From NCBI GenBank assembly GCA_002335605.1, contig BEDY01000001.1:1798001-1862000 (forward strand): 64,000 nucleotides of DNA, given 5' to 3'. Origin of the DNA: Prillingera fragicola (Eukaryota; Basidiomycota; Tremellomycetes; Trichosporonales; Trichosporonaceae). The notes under the pieces are model-generated. The model had not been told where the DNA came from and did not search any database. It saw only the letters and a program-made list of their open reading frames with translations. The position numbers and the translations under genes are program-made. Shown here in pieces: positions 10,823-22,241 of the stretch (positions are counted from its first letter, which is position 1; every line of letters starts with the position of its first letter).

Positions 10823-12037
10823 TATGGGTTTTGGAGAGGACCGGTAGGTGGTAAGAAGGGGGAAGAGATGGTTGGATGGGGCGTAGATATACAGGAAAAT
10901 GACGACGCGGCCAGCCAGGAGGGGCCGAGTGCACCGAGCAGTGGGGTGGGGGGCCTGGCAGGGGGTGGGTCGCCGTTTGCTGAGCTGCCAGGGCAGGGGA
11001 ATGGGCTGTCCCTGGCTGGTGTGAGTGCGGCTACGGCGGCTGCTGCTGGCTCTGCTGGTGCATGCAGTGAGCTGCCTGGCTGGCTGGCTGTGGTAGGTGG
11101 GTGCCTTGGTCACTGCTGCCTGGCTGCTGCTGGCTGGTGCAAAAAAGGACCGGCTATGAGACGCGGAGACGGAACCCGAGGCTCTTCCGGCGGGCGGGGA
11201 ATCTCATCCTATGACGGCGGACAAATCACGGCCAAATTATTGACGTGTATTACCTCATGATGTCACCCTTATCAGCATCACCCCACTGCTCGCCAATCTT
11301 GCCCCGCCTTGCCCCGTATCGCCGGCCAAACCATACCGCCGGTTGGTGACCTGGGGCCAGTTCTTGTCACTGCATACACTGTCAGTCTCCCCCGCACTAG
11401 ATTCTCTCGGCCTCTGAAGCAACAACACAACAAGTGTCACTGCCCCGATGCCCTTGCACCCATGCTAGCCAAGCATGTGTCTTAGGGGCCTCATCGGAGC
11501 GGGGGGACCGACCCCGCAATGACCTACGACGCGTGATGATGTTGCAGCATCCACCTCGGTCGTTCGGAGACTTCGGAAAGACTCTTTGGACGCGTGGGCT
11601 CGGTTGAACGATGCCTCCTTGACAGAATCACGCACAACTAGCTGCCCATCACGCGGGGTCTGTACTGATCACTGTTTGAATCAATGTCCTGACATCCTAC
11701 CACTTATCTCTGGCGAAGATCAATTGTCAACAACACTCCGTGTGGCGGGGTTAACCGAGCTACATTGTCAACCGGCTTGGCGTCTCTTCCGAGTACGTTT
11801 GGCAGCAAGTAGTGGGTCTCGCCGCTAGCGTATTGCATTGAACAACCCGGAAGGTCGGCGCCGCGATCACTCATGCCTTCAGCCTTTTCAGGAACACACG
11901 AGGGCCGCATCGGCCTCTCCCTCGCAAGTGATCAGCGCTCTTTCCCCGCTCGCTGCGTTCAGACATTGACCCTTAATCCCAATGCATTCGGTGCTGCTGC
12001 GTTACAAACTGATTCTTCTTCCTCTGCCATTGTCCAT
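10823..12037. other. Citrate synthase upstream region with CTG/CTGG-rich tract
   Basis: This 1.2-kb stretch contains the citrate synthase promoter (minus strand) and the 3' flank of the monooxygenase gene. Bases 10970-11145 are dominated by CTG, GCTG and GGCTGG repeats of low complexity. GCCCCGCC-like motifs occur near 11300. No gene is supported on either strand. Confidence 0.5.
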
Positions 12038-14353
12038 CTAGTTGAAAGTCACATGAGACTGGCGTCAGCTCAACTGCCGCCACAATGCTGGCTCACCTTG
12101 TAAAACGACCTCATCTGGTGGTACACCGAGGCTCCGTCGATCCCCGGCATCGAGTCGCCATTGCCCAGCCAGCTCATCGAGTGCTCGTGCTCGGGGATGC
12201 GCTCGAATTCGAAATCCTCCCACCTCGGGTGCTCCAATGCCTGGAAGTAGTGAAGGCCCGACCCCGGCCAGATGGTGCGGATGGCCGCGTCGCCGCTCTG
12301 ACCAGCCTTGTACCAGCTCTTGCAGTTGGTCGAGTAGACGGCCCGCTTAAAGTAGTCGTCGGCATACTTCATGTTGTCATCCACGGCCGACTTTTTCGGC
12401 GCGATGGAACGGTAGCCGTCCCGCTGGCACTTTGCAATGGCCTTGGTCATGTACTGGCACTGGCGCTCCAGAATCACAAGCTGTGAGCCAGAACCGACAG
12501 CCGACTGGTGCGTGAGAATGTGGAAGCTGAGGGTCAGTGGTGTTGTTGGTCGTTACGCACTGATTGGGAAGCTCGGCCGAGAACAGACCAAGATAGGTGC
12601 GAGATTCTTTGCTCCAGGCATCCTGAATGTTGACGCCTTTGCGGCCACGGATAGGGAAGCCTGGGACACCAGTGACATTGTACCCGGTGGCACAGACAAT
12701 AATGTCAAACTCGTGCTCGACACCATCAGCGGTGACAATTCCTTTTGAGGTGACTTCTGTGATGGGTGTAGTGACTAGGTCGCACTGATCGCGTCAGCTC
12801 CGCCTATCTCGGCGACTCACATTTTCCTCGCACAACGCTTCAATGTACCCGGGGCCAGGCGTCAATCGCTTGCAACCGACGGGGAAATCCGGGAGAAGCG
12901 CCTCGGCGACCGCAGGCTTCTTGGCTGCCTTTCGGGTCATGAGTCCCGTCAAGCGCTCCTTGTACACTTCCTGGAGAGGGTTGCCCTGCGGTGTGAGTCG
13001 ACGCCGCCCGCTCACCACTCACCTGCAACGTGAGCTGGTGGCTCGAGCCTAGATCCCGCTCAATCTCGCCGCGCCATAACCGGTACGTCGCTTCGTCTTT
13101 GAACAACTCCTTCTGTTTGTCTGTGAAGACGTCTTCCAGATTAGCACAAGCTCAACAAAGGTTACTTACAGTTGCGACCGTCATCATTGTCAGGTTGCAG
13201 GACACTCAGCATCTTGGACCCCCATCCGGCCGATAACCAGACTGTGGCTGTCAGCTTTGACCCCCAAGGGAACCGCACCTTTGCTTCGGCCAAAGTTGAT
13301 GACCTGCTTTGCCCGGTTCTGCAAGTAGGGCACGATCTGAACGGCACTGGATCCCTGGTCGTCAGCACCGCTCGCATGCCTGTGTACGAACGGCTCCAAT
13401 CACGCCAACACGCTTATCTTCCCAAGTGAAGCCAGACTGGGCCTCAAACTTCTCGGCATCCCACTGACCCGAGTGCAGCATTGTGCCCTTGAATGTGTCT
13501 CGACCTGAACGTCCGTAAGTCTCCGCAACGGCGCGTCTGGCGACAGCGGCAACTCACCAGGAATGTTGGGCCACACGGGCTTGGACAGCAGCCCGGTGGC
13601 ATAAACCACAAAGTCTGCGGTATCGGTGAAGACTGTGCCTGACGCGTGGTCTTCAATCTCTACCGTCCACTTGCCCGTTTCCTCATCCCAGTCTGCTCCA
13701 AGCACGCTGTGGCGCAGCTGTGAATGTCAGAACTCTCTCGTCACAATGCCATCTACCTTGATATACTTGTGCAGGTCGTACGCGTCGGCCACCTTGGTGA
13801 GATACTGGTGAATCTCGCGACCAGGCGCATAGTATGCCGACCACTGAGTGTTCTGGGCAAACGAGTACTGGTAGCTGTGGGACGGTACATCGCAGGCTAC
13901 TCCAGGATAACGGTTGGCATGCCCTGCCGGGTGTCAGACAACGCATCCTTTGCGCAAAGAGCGAATACCCACAAACGCCTCCGACGCAGTCGGCCTTGTC
14001 GTAGACAGACAGCTCAAAGTCTTCGAGGCCCTGTTGAAAGTGGATAGCTGCGCAGATACCGCTGAAGCCTGCTCCGACTACTGCAATCTTGACGGGCCGG
14101 CGATGGTGCACAGGGTGCTCAAAGAGAGGGAGCGCCCATGAAAAGTCAATCTCGGGGCCACTGCAGTCAGCACTGGTCAAGGCGGTATCCGCACAGTTCA
14201 AACTTGGCAGAAGACTCTTGTGGAGACAAGGCTTCTGTCACAGATACCTTTACGGGGTCGCTAATAGTCAGCCCAACCCGGATAAGAACCTCACAATTTG
14301 ATGTCTGTGCCAAGGTCGATGGATGACGGGGCGACTGGTTCGGCAAGTGCCAT
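12038..14353 (-). CDS. Baeyer-Villiger FAD/NADPH monooxygenase
   Basis: The start at 14353 (MALAEPVAPSSIDLGTDIKF) follows from splicing exons 14295-14353, 14195-14260 and onward across about twelve introns of mostly 34-50 nt. Two Rossmann fingerprints are present: GAGFSG (about residue 71, FAD) and VIGAGSSA (NADPH). Between them lies FKGTMLHSGQWD, which fits the diagnostic F-x-G-x-x-x-H-x-x-x-W-[PD] Baeyer-Villiger motif. ANRYPGVACDVPSH, YATGLLSKPVWPNIPG and FDIIVCATGYNV also match the family. The family inserts oxygen next to a ketone, giving esters or lactones; the substrate cannot be read here. The last intron (donor GTGAGC after SFYK) gives the ending SHVTFN and a stop at 12038; without it the frame stops at 12070. 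It diverges from the cupin gene across 319 bp. Confidence 0.9.
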
Positions 14354-14672
14354 TGTTGACGTAGAGTAATGCAGCTGTGAGGAAAGCGTTGAGAGAGCTG
14401 CTCAAAGCATCTCGGCCTGCTTCATATCACTAACGCAGACCAACGCCACACGAGTGCCCACCAAGTAACCGAGCAACGACTCTGGCGATCTGGCCAAGCT
14501 GCGAGAGATCGCGAAAGATGCCGAGGACCGTTCCTGAATGAGTCCGTGTGTTTCCCATCGCCATCCTTCGGCATCTCTCGGCAACGCAAGTCATGTGCGA
14601 TTGTAGCCCACCTCTGATGCCATGCACGAGCACTCGTCTTAAGGTGACTGTCGGAACTGATAGCAACTCACA
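14354..14672. promoter_or_regulatory. Divergent promoter of the monooxygenase/cupin pair
   Basis: Only 319 bp separate the start codons at 14353 (minus) and 14673 (plus), so the two genes very likely share control elements. No binding site can be assigned by eye. Confidence 0.5.
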
Positions 14673-15282
14673 ATGAGCACATTCACCATGACCACTACCG
14701 ACGAGAAACCAAAGCAGTTCCAGTACTGGGTCAATGCCGACGAGGCGCCCGTGCGTACGCCATATGACAAGGTCACGGAATTGTAAGTCCTCGGCTTGAG
14801 CGAGCCTCGACTGACTTCATCAGTGTCCTCAACTCGGAGTGAGTTACCCCACGAGTTCCCCTGGGACAGTCCTGATACAGACAGCAAGGAGACCGGCAAC
14901 GAGACCATCATCCAGACGCTTCACGCTGGCTACCAAGGCGAGGGCGCTTACGGTCACGACTTCACGTAAGCCACTACCTTTGGCACCACCCTGACATTCA
15001 GTGAGGAGGTCTACGTCCTCTCGGGAACGAGCTACTGTGGCACAGCCAAGAAGTGGCTACGCCCTGGAGACTACATTTGCCGCACGCCCGGCATGATCCA
15101 TGGCCCGTTTACTGTCAAGGAGGATGGCGTGAGTGGACCCCTTAGCCTGTTGGAGTGGTCCTGACGGATGGTAGGAGGACTTTACTGCGTTGCTGGTTAA
15201 CACGCGCACCTACACCGGTGGCCCTATTCCCAAGGGTCTCCCCCAGTTCCTGTACGAGACTCAGCAGAAACAGACTGAGTAA
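14673..15282 (+). CDS. Small cupin-domain protein (ChrR-like cupin), possible dioxygenase
   Basis: Five exons (14673-14782, 14824-14838, 14885-14965, 15002-15128, 15175-15282) encode 146 residues. The core reads HAGYQGEGAYGHDFTEEVYVL, then SGTSYCG, then LRPGDYICRTPGMIHGPF. This follows the single-domain ChrR-type cupin plan: metal motif 1 with His and Glu (GHDFTEE) and motif 2 with PG...H (PGMIHGP). Motif 1 normally has HxH; here the first position is Tyr (YGH), so the metal site may differ or a further ligand may come from elsewhere. No targeting signal is visible, so the cytosol is likely. Bacterial relatives include 2,4'-dihydroxyacetophenone dioxygenase, which fits the adjacent Baeyer-Villiger enzyme, but the substrate remains inference. 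Exon 2 is only 15 nt. Confidence 0.8.
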
Positions 15283-15646
15283 GAGGTTGAAGTTGTACCT
15301 GGTAACCCGTTTAAATGTCAATTGTAATGAGTGGACACCATTTGCACGGATCCCAGACGCTCTTGACTAAAGGGGGCAGTAATCCCCCCAACCTCATACC
15401 CATGTGGTACGGAGCTTCATAAATTGCAAGAAGGATCAAGTGGTTTGGTTGACGTTTACGCATCAAGCTCTTCCTACCGCCCGGCCATGCAGGACCAAGC
15501 GAGCATATGGCGACACCTTCACCAGCTGAACTCGACCTGCTCTCGGCAACAGGCATCAGATGTTGTCACTCCAAGCTATGCATTCATTTTACAACCCAAA
15601 TATCTTATTTTCGTGACCATTGCCAACGCCACCCCCTGTCCCCTTC
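15283..15646. other. Convergent intergenic region
   Basis: This stretch holds the 3' flanks of the cupin and permease genes. It is A/T-richer toward 15585-15620. No gene is seen. Confidence 0.5.
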
Positions 15647-17347
15647 CTAGGTCGAGTTGGAGTTATCGGCGCACGACCAGGCGGCAGAACCACCCGAGGT
15701 CTTGTACGACGTCATGATGTCCACAATGGATCCATACGTCTGTAGATGTCAGTTTGATTTCAAGGAAAGGTCGCCTGACTTACGCCGGCAATCATGATGA
15801 ATGTGCCAATGACAATGATGAAGATGTTCCAACCCACGAGCAAGCGCCAGCTCATTCCAGCCGTCTCCTTGCGGTGCCAGTTGTCGTACAGCCACATAAA
15901 AGCCTGAAGTTTAGCTAAAATGTATCTTATAAGACTCACCATGGGCTGCATGCTCATGAACGTGCCAAAGAGCGCACCGATGAGACCAACGAGGCCGCCA
16001 AACACTGGGATGGCACTTTTATTAGCTCGTGCTCGCGACCGCCGGAACTCACCTGGCAACAACGTATGAGAAGATTACACAGCCGAGCACACAACCAAGC
16101 CAGGCAATCCAGTGCTTGGTCGTGTTCTTGGACAGGTGTTCCGAGTTGCGCATGGTGTGCACAAAAATGTACTTGGCGGGCATGTGCGTGTAGATGAGCG
16201 AGGTGACGGTCAAACCAGGAATGGCAAGGCCGTAGCAGACCTTCTTGAGGAGAGGACCGGCACTGCCTAGGGCGGGGCTGGCGACGAACTGGCCACAGTA
16301 GAAGTACACAACGACTCCGACAATCTTGACTGCGTCAGCACGGGCATTTGGGCCCAACAGGCAGGAACGTACAACGTAGACGGATGTCAGAATGGACTGG
16401 CAGATCATCAATCCTCGCGTGTAGAGGCGTGGGTCACGCATCTCCGAAATGATGCCAAAGAAGGCAGGCGTGCCGCAGTACGCAAACACAATGGAACCGA
16501 GAGCGCTGCTTGCTTCCGCAAACGTGGGGTTGCCAAAAATGACAAACTCCTTGTTCCAGTCATCCTCAGCGGGGGCTGCAGATGGTCGTTCTTGCACGCC
16601 GACCGCAATGGTCAAGGTGAACACGGCGAGGGCAATGCTGATAACTCCAATCCAGCCCAAAATTTGGATCCTGCCAAGGGTCTGGATACTTGCCACAATG
16701 AACACGGCGACGGCTGCCACCGCCACGAAGCCGGCAGTGCAGATGGCGTTGACCGACACTGCGTTCAACGCAATAGATAACGATAGGAACCCTGAACCAG
16801 CGCAGAAAGTCATGACTGATTGGGTCAGGAGATTTGCCAAGAAGCAAGAAACCAAGGACTACTTACACACACAGTAGATCACTCCCACAATGCTACGGCC
16901 CAATGGTCCGTACCAGATGTAGAAGACATCGGCGAGATTGTCTTTTCGGTCAGCGCCGAAGGCCTATCAAGTCACTTACAAACTTCACGGTGGCGCAGCT
17001 TGAAGGTGCCAATAACATAGTCTGACCAAGTGGTGATTGCACCAATGGCAAGAAGGCAGATGAGACCAGGAACTAGTCCAAGTGTTGAGAGAACGTAAGG
17101 GATGGACAAGATACCCAGACCCATTTGAGTTTTGAGCATCAGAATGGTGGAGCCGATCCAACCAACCTGATACAGTCAGCACGCAATCAGCCGTGTAGCG
17201 CAGCCAACCTACATTACGATAGTTGGGACCATCAGAGCTGATCTCACCGAAAACGGCATCCGTGTCTTCGAAGTCGTCGTCGGATACCGAGTGGATTGCG
17301 ACGGTTCCAGCTTCCTCGGGGCTGACCTTCTTCTCGCAGTCGGACAT
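15647..17347 (-). CDS. AAAP-family amino-acid permease (fungal Mtr-like)
   Basis: The start at 17347 gives MSDCEKKVSPEEAGTVAIHS, an acidic cytosolic N-terminus, then GPNYRNVGWIGSTILMLKTQ and MGLGILSIPYVL. That is the TM1 signature of fungal AAAP transporters such as Neurospora Mtr (neutral and aromatic amino acids). Roughly eleven hydrophobic segments follow across several short introns, including GVIYCVMTFCAGSGFLSLS, IQILGWIGVISIALAVFTL, FAYCGTPAFFGIISEM, LVGLIGALFGTFMSM and LLVGWNIFIIVIGTFIMIAG. The last exon ends ADNSNST with the stop at 15647. It is predicted to be a plasma-membrane proton symporter. The promoter is shared head-to-head with the Zn2Cys6 factor, which may control it. Choline/GABA-type APC transporters are ruled out by the TM1 motif. 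Confidence 0.88.
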
Positions 17348-17609
17348 GATTAGGCGGTCTGGTCAAGGTTCATGGACCCAAGAGCTTGCCTGCCACCAGC
17401 TCTTTTAAGGGAATACATAATCTGCGGAGAGTAGACAGCTATCGCCTGCCCACCGGGGCATCTGGGACCCAAGACATTTGACCAAGCCCCGATGGATGCC
17501 GAAAGATGGCGACCCTGGAGGTCACGAGTCATATCTGCCTGTTGCCCAGCAGCTCAACCCCACGACTGCATGTTGTCAATCCTCTCCGTTTGCATGTTTC
17601 TGCACATCC
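17348..17609. promoter_or_regulatory. Divergent promoter of the permease/Zn2Cys6 factor pair
   Basis: 262 bp separate the start codons at 17347 (minus) and 17610 (plus). The upstream stretch is open in the regulator's frame (possible ATG at 17493), so the leader could alternatively encode a short N-terminal extension. Confidence 0.45.
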
Positions 17610-20192
17610 ATGCCCGACATGTCCCCTGCAGCCGCGCAAGAAGAGCAGTCTCCCCCGAGCAAGCGCCAAAAGCGCACGTACAAGGCTTGCTTTCCATGTC
17701 GCTCTGTGCGTCCAGATTGCCAACAGCATACCCTGACATCTAATCTCCCCAGAGGAAGCTCAAGTGTAGCTTTGGTGACCCAGACCGACCTTGGGATGGA
17801 CAATGCCAGCGGTGTCTGCGTGAACGCCGAGAATGCGAGCAGGCTCCACCAAACCCAGTTGGTCCACCACCTGCAGCACGCCCAAGCAGACAACGAGGAA
17901 GATCACAACGCAGCATCGCTGCGCCGCCCTCGCCAGCACCAGAGCACGGCTTGTCCGTTCTACCCAGCCGCTCTGATTCACTCAGTCGCTCGTCGTCTCC
18001 CACAAGAGATAGGCATGAGCCCTCCATGTCAACCCTCTATGCGTATCAGCCTCTCAATCAAGCTGCGGAACCGCAGCGTGAGTCTGTGGGCTTCGCTCAC
18101 CCAAGCACAACCGCCGATCACACGTTGATTCATTCACGCCTGCACAATCCCAGAGATGCTTTGCGCATTCTGGCTAGCGCAAGCAGCGTCCACTCCAAAC
18201 GGCGCTCGACACGGGATTATATCAAGAGGAAGGACTGTGACTGGTGCTGGACAGACTGGCAACCCATCAAGCGAAACATGTTGCGAGTCGAGGAAGCTGA
18301 GGCCTTATTAACATTGTCAGTCACATCTGACCAGCCTCTCTGCATTACTGACGTGCAGCTTCGAGTTGGAGATGAGCCCTCTGTATCCGATTCTGGACCC
18401 TGGGGTGTTTCGCACAGAGCGGCTGCCTTGGATGATCAAGAAGGAATCGCTCCTGCTTGGCGTTATCATTGCCATTGCGGCCCGCTACTCGCTCATCTTG
18501 TATGAATCCCGAGCGGCCCACTTGCACAAAGCATTGTCCGACTGGGTTCGTCAGCAGTTACTTCGATGCTTGGACGGCTCCCCGAGCTTGCGGCACGTGA
18601 GCACCATCGAGGCTCTGTTGCTCATGAGCGAATGGCCACTCTACGCCATCGACGCTGGGGAGGAAGCGGGTGTTGACGAGGAGCCAGAGGCACTGCGGCC
18701 GAGCACGCGATATGATGCGTACTCTTGGAACCACATTGGCCTGGCAGTGCGTATGGCTCAAGACATGGGACTGCAGAACGTCGTTGGTAACGGCATGAAC
18801 GATGCCTCCGCCAAATCCTCCTGGGAGGATTTGCGAATGCTGAGGATATGGGCGTACGCTTATAATGCAGACCGACAGTAGGTCTTGAGTCAAGTCTGAC
18901 TGCTAACTATAGTGTATCTGTGCGACTCGGTCGCTATGCCATTCTCCAAGCTCGTGAGTGTGCTTAGACAGCACAGGATCTAACAATTAGAAATGTCGGC
19001 CCGCTGGTGGGAGAGACTGACTGGTGCGGTGGCGCGCACCATAGATCCAGGCGAGGAGCGTGATCTTGGCCGTGAGGATGTGGCAGCAAAGGCAATCATG
19101 GCTTGCTTGCTGGGAACAATCCAAGAACACCTGTGTGGGTGACCCAGCTTTCAAGCAGGCGCTGATAGCAGACCCCCACAAAGAAATGACTGGCAGTCTA
19201 ATCTCTACAGGTCTGTGGGAGCCTTTCCTGCGTAGTCTTAGGCTAGAGGTACAAAGCACGCGGCGGTACCTCTTTCGCATTATCAGTGAGTGGTCTGGAA
19301 GACTTCAAAGCTGACCAGCAGAAGAGGCAACTGTCGAGGCAGCCCTGGTCCAGATCGAGCTGGACTATCTTGTTCTCTACGGCAACGCTATTGCCCTCCG
19401 TGCCTTGCAAGAGAAGCTCTATCGACGCCGCATGGTGAGTGGCAAGGAACTCCGCGGCTCATGTTCCAGGCCAATGATCCGTACTACTTCTCGCCGAGTC
19501 TTTTGAACATGCTCGAGGGCCCATGGATCCTGGAAGCGCTTGCTGCGGCTCGTTCCATCTGCAATCTCACAGTGACTGTGCTCGGTGAAAATGACCGACT
19601 GCGATATTGTCCCTCGAGGATCTCGCAGCGTATCATGTTTGCGGCCACTTTCCTGTACAAAGCGCTTGCCATCGGGGTTGTCGAGCACGGCCAACAGACT
19701 GTGCTTGACACTCTAGACCGCGCAGCCAGGGTCATGCTGGCAGCGTCACTCGACGACCAGCATCTCGTCCGCAGCTTTGCCAAGCTTCTACTGGACCTTG
19801 GCGCCAAGTGGCGCCGTAATGACGAGGTTGTTGCAGATGCTGCCGCACAAGGGCATCCTGCGGTTCCACCTTCTCAACCAAGCCATCCCACAACGCTCGC
19901 TCCTTCCAGCACCCAAGACCACGCAGCACAGCCATTCAGTCTTGGCGCTTTCAACGCGACTGGGGAGCCGGCACTCGACTTTTTAATGACGGGTCTTGGA
20001 CGCCTGGACGACAATGACTTACAGTGGGGCCTAGACCCGACGGTTCAAGATTCTGCTGTCGACAGGGAGCAGGAGTCATTGCTGCAGTCACTGTGGAACC
20101 CTAGTAACACGTCGCAGCCCAGCAGGTTTGAGCTGGATAACTCACTCTCCAGTTTGTATGATACACTGCTTGGCGATTTTGCACCAGCGTAG
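17610..20192 (+). CDS. Zn2Cys6 fungal transcription factor
   Basis: Eight exons (17610-17705, 17753-18315, 18359-18877, 18913-18953, 18991-19134, 19172-19285, 19322-19434, 19470-20192) give 770 residues with every junction in frame. The binuclear cluster spans the first intron: KACFPCRS joins RKLKCSFG, then CQRCLRERRECEQ, fitting C-x2-C-x6-C...C-x2-C-x6-C. A middle fungal_trans-like homology region follows (LLTFFELEMSPLYPILDP, LLLGVIIAIAARYS, WNHIGLAVRMAQDMGL, then STRRYLFRII). An acidic, Gln/Ser-rich tail ends YDTLLGDFAPA and could activate transcription. Exon 5 must end at 19134 (donor GTGGGT); the nearby GTGTGG donor two bases earlier would cause a premature stop. It is the likely local regulator of the permease and possibly the monooxygenase/cupin pair, by position only. 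Confidence 0.87.
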
Positions 20193-20329
20193 TATGTTGT
20201 ACGATTAGATGTGGATAGTATTATGCCAGTAATGGTGCTTCCTTGGGTGCACTGCGTGTTTAAGTCCAATACATTCCTAGATCCCGATACAATCTGCAAA
20301 CATCATTCGGCCAAACCTGCCAATAGAAC

Positions 20330-21823
20330 TTATCCATCCTGAGAGTCGTACGAACTGGTGGGTCAGCGAGGCGTTCAAGCTCCAACATGGTTCTACACAC
20401 CTGTCGATACCACCAAGCATCATCTTGAGCAAGTACATGATAGGGGTGACTGGGGAAGTGTGAGCTTTGATTGATCTGACCCATGAGGTGCCACCTACGC
20501 TGCTGGCCAGTCTTCTGCATCATCTCCTGTGCCTCGATGTCGTAGTCCGAGGTGCAGTCGACCATGCGACCGATGTTGGGGTCGTTGTCGAGCGAGCCAA
20601 GGAACTGAGTGCCGCCCATGTCGGTACCGACCTGGACAAACTGGTACGAAACGGCGTTTCCACCGAAGGGTGTAGAGTGCAGCTGCTGCGAGGTGTTCAT
20701 GATAGCCTGCTGGACTGCAATCGCGTCAGCTGAACGTCCACTGGTATGCAGCAGGGTTCTACTCACGGACACCGTAGTTCTCGCCGAAGGGCTGGCCATC
20801 GGTGATGGTCATGACGAGAACCGGCTTGCGAAGGGCATTCTGGCGAAGAGGACCAAGAACGAGGGGCTGGAGAACCTTGTTGTCAAGGGCAGTGCCGAGG
20901 GGCTTGGGGCCTGTTTCTCAGTGCTGAACATGTCGAGGAAAACTCACCATCGAACTGGACCTGGTCCACAATGTCGACGGCATCGTCAGGAGTAGAGACG
21001 CGGGCCTGGACGAACGAGTTGACGAAGCGAATCTCACTGAATGTTTGTCAGCGCTGCACAGCTATGGCAACTCGAAGGACTGACATGCCGTCGTCGTCGA
21101 AGAGAGTAGCAGCAAAGGCAATCTTAGCAAGGATCTGCTTGAGGTCCTCGATACGGTCGCCGTTTCGCATGCTCTGCGAGTCGTCGCAAAGCACAACAAT
21201 GTCGAAGAGAGCAAGCTTGACGAGGTCGATGGCAAGGTCCTGAGGGATGCGCCACTCGGTGGCCACGCGCTGAATGGCACCGGTTGCAATAACACGCTGG
21301 CCAATGTGGTCGACACCCTGGTTGTAGAATCCACCAATACGACGCTGAGGGAGTTAGCGATGACCTCTGACCCTCACATCCACAGCGTGACTCACCTCGT
21401 TGATGCATGCAATGAGACTCTGCATGACGGTTCCCATGTCGGGACCGGGGGTAGCAGTCCAAGGCTGACCAGTAGCGGCGTTGATGTCGCGACTACCTCC
21501 CGAACCGAGCTTGCCGCCGCCACCGCCGAGCTTGTTACCGAGGACGCCGCCCATGAGGCCGCCAAGGCCGGCACCAGCCACCATACCACCGAGACCGCCC
21601 ATGCCGCCTCCGCCGCCGCCACCGCCCATCATACCCCCAAAGCCTGACGGGCGAGGAGGAGCACCATAGCCCTGGTGGGAGCCACCATAGCCGATCTTCT
21701 GAGGCTTATGGTTGTTGTTGGTCATCTTCTTGACCACGATGAACGCGAGACCCGCGGCGACTGCAGGCGTCAGTCCAGGTGTTCAGAGGGGATGCACTTA
21801 CATAGAGCTGCACCGATTCCCAT
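20330..21823 (-). CDS. von Willebrand factor A-domain protein with N-terminal membrane anchor and Gly-rich linker
   Basis: The start at 21823 (MGIGAAL) splices to FAAGLAFIVVKKMTNNNHKP, a single hydrophobic segment at the very N-terminus. A linker of about 75 residues follows, dominated by Gly and Met runs (MGGGGGGGGMGGLGG). The vWA domain begins near VTEWRIPQDLAIDLVKLALF and has the metal-ion-dependent adhesion site DDSQS (D-x-S-x-S). Later strands include KPVLVMTITDGQPFG and YQFVQVGTDMGG. The C-terminal exons splice to LTPIMYLLKMMLGGIDSSYD followed by SQDG, which matches the LTPE..LVKLLLGGID ending of a widespread fungal vWA family and fixes the stop at 20330; the unspliced frame ends elsewhere and is not conserved. 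A membrane-tethered protein-interaction role is inferred. The exact function is unknown to me. Confidence 0.8.
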
Positions 21824-22241
21824 GTCTGCTGTAAATTTGTGAGATATGTGTGAGTAAAAGTGAAATGGAAGAATGAAAGATGGCAGTGGGCACGCTCGGA
21901 GGCTTAAGTGCAGAGGTGGAGGCGATGCTATCGACGCGTGTCAGAGTGTGGTGATGCAACCGACGTTTCACCCGTCGTGTGGCGCTGCTGGAAATCGTCA
22001 TTGATCGCCCATGATCTACATCGCCTAACCGTGCCATGCATAGGCTGGCTTGTAATCTCGGTCGATCACACTTGTTCTAGATTTCTAGATCTTATCGCTC
22101 ATGCTTGCTGTATCGCATTGAGGTTCAACCGCAGCAACCCCAAGACACGTCAAGCTCTGTGCCTGGAACGCGCACTGCTGTCACCAGGCGTGCTCTACAC
22201 TCTCTTATGCATGCCAATACCTCTACGTCACCATAGCTGAA
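21824..22241. other. Intergenic: vWA-gene promoter and CCT5 3' flank
   Basis: 418 bp containing the leader of the vWA gene and the end of the CCT5 transcript. The stretch near 22080-22100 repeats TCTAGAT-like sequence. No additional gene is seen. Confidence 0.45.

Noticed and set aside
19126..19230. Apparent frameshift or premature stop in the 17.6-kb Zn2Cys6 gene
   Set aside because: Using donor GTGTGG after 19132 leads to a stop near 19232. Using the better GTGGGT donor after 19134 keeps the frame open through STRRYLFRII, and the eight exons then total a multiple of three.
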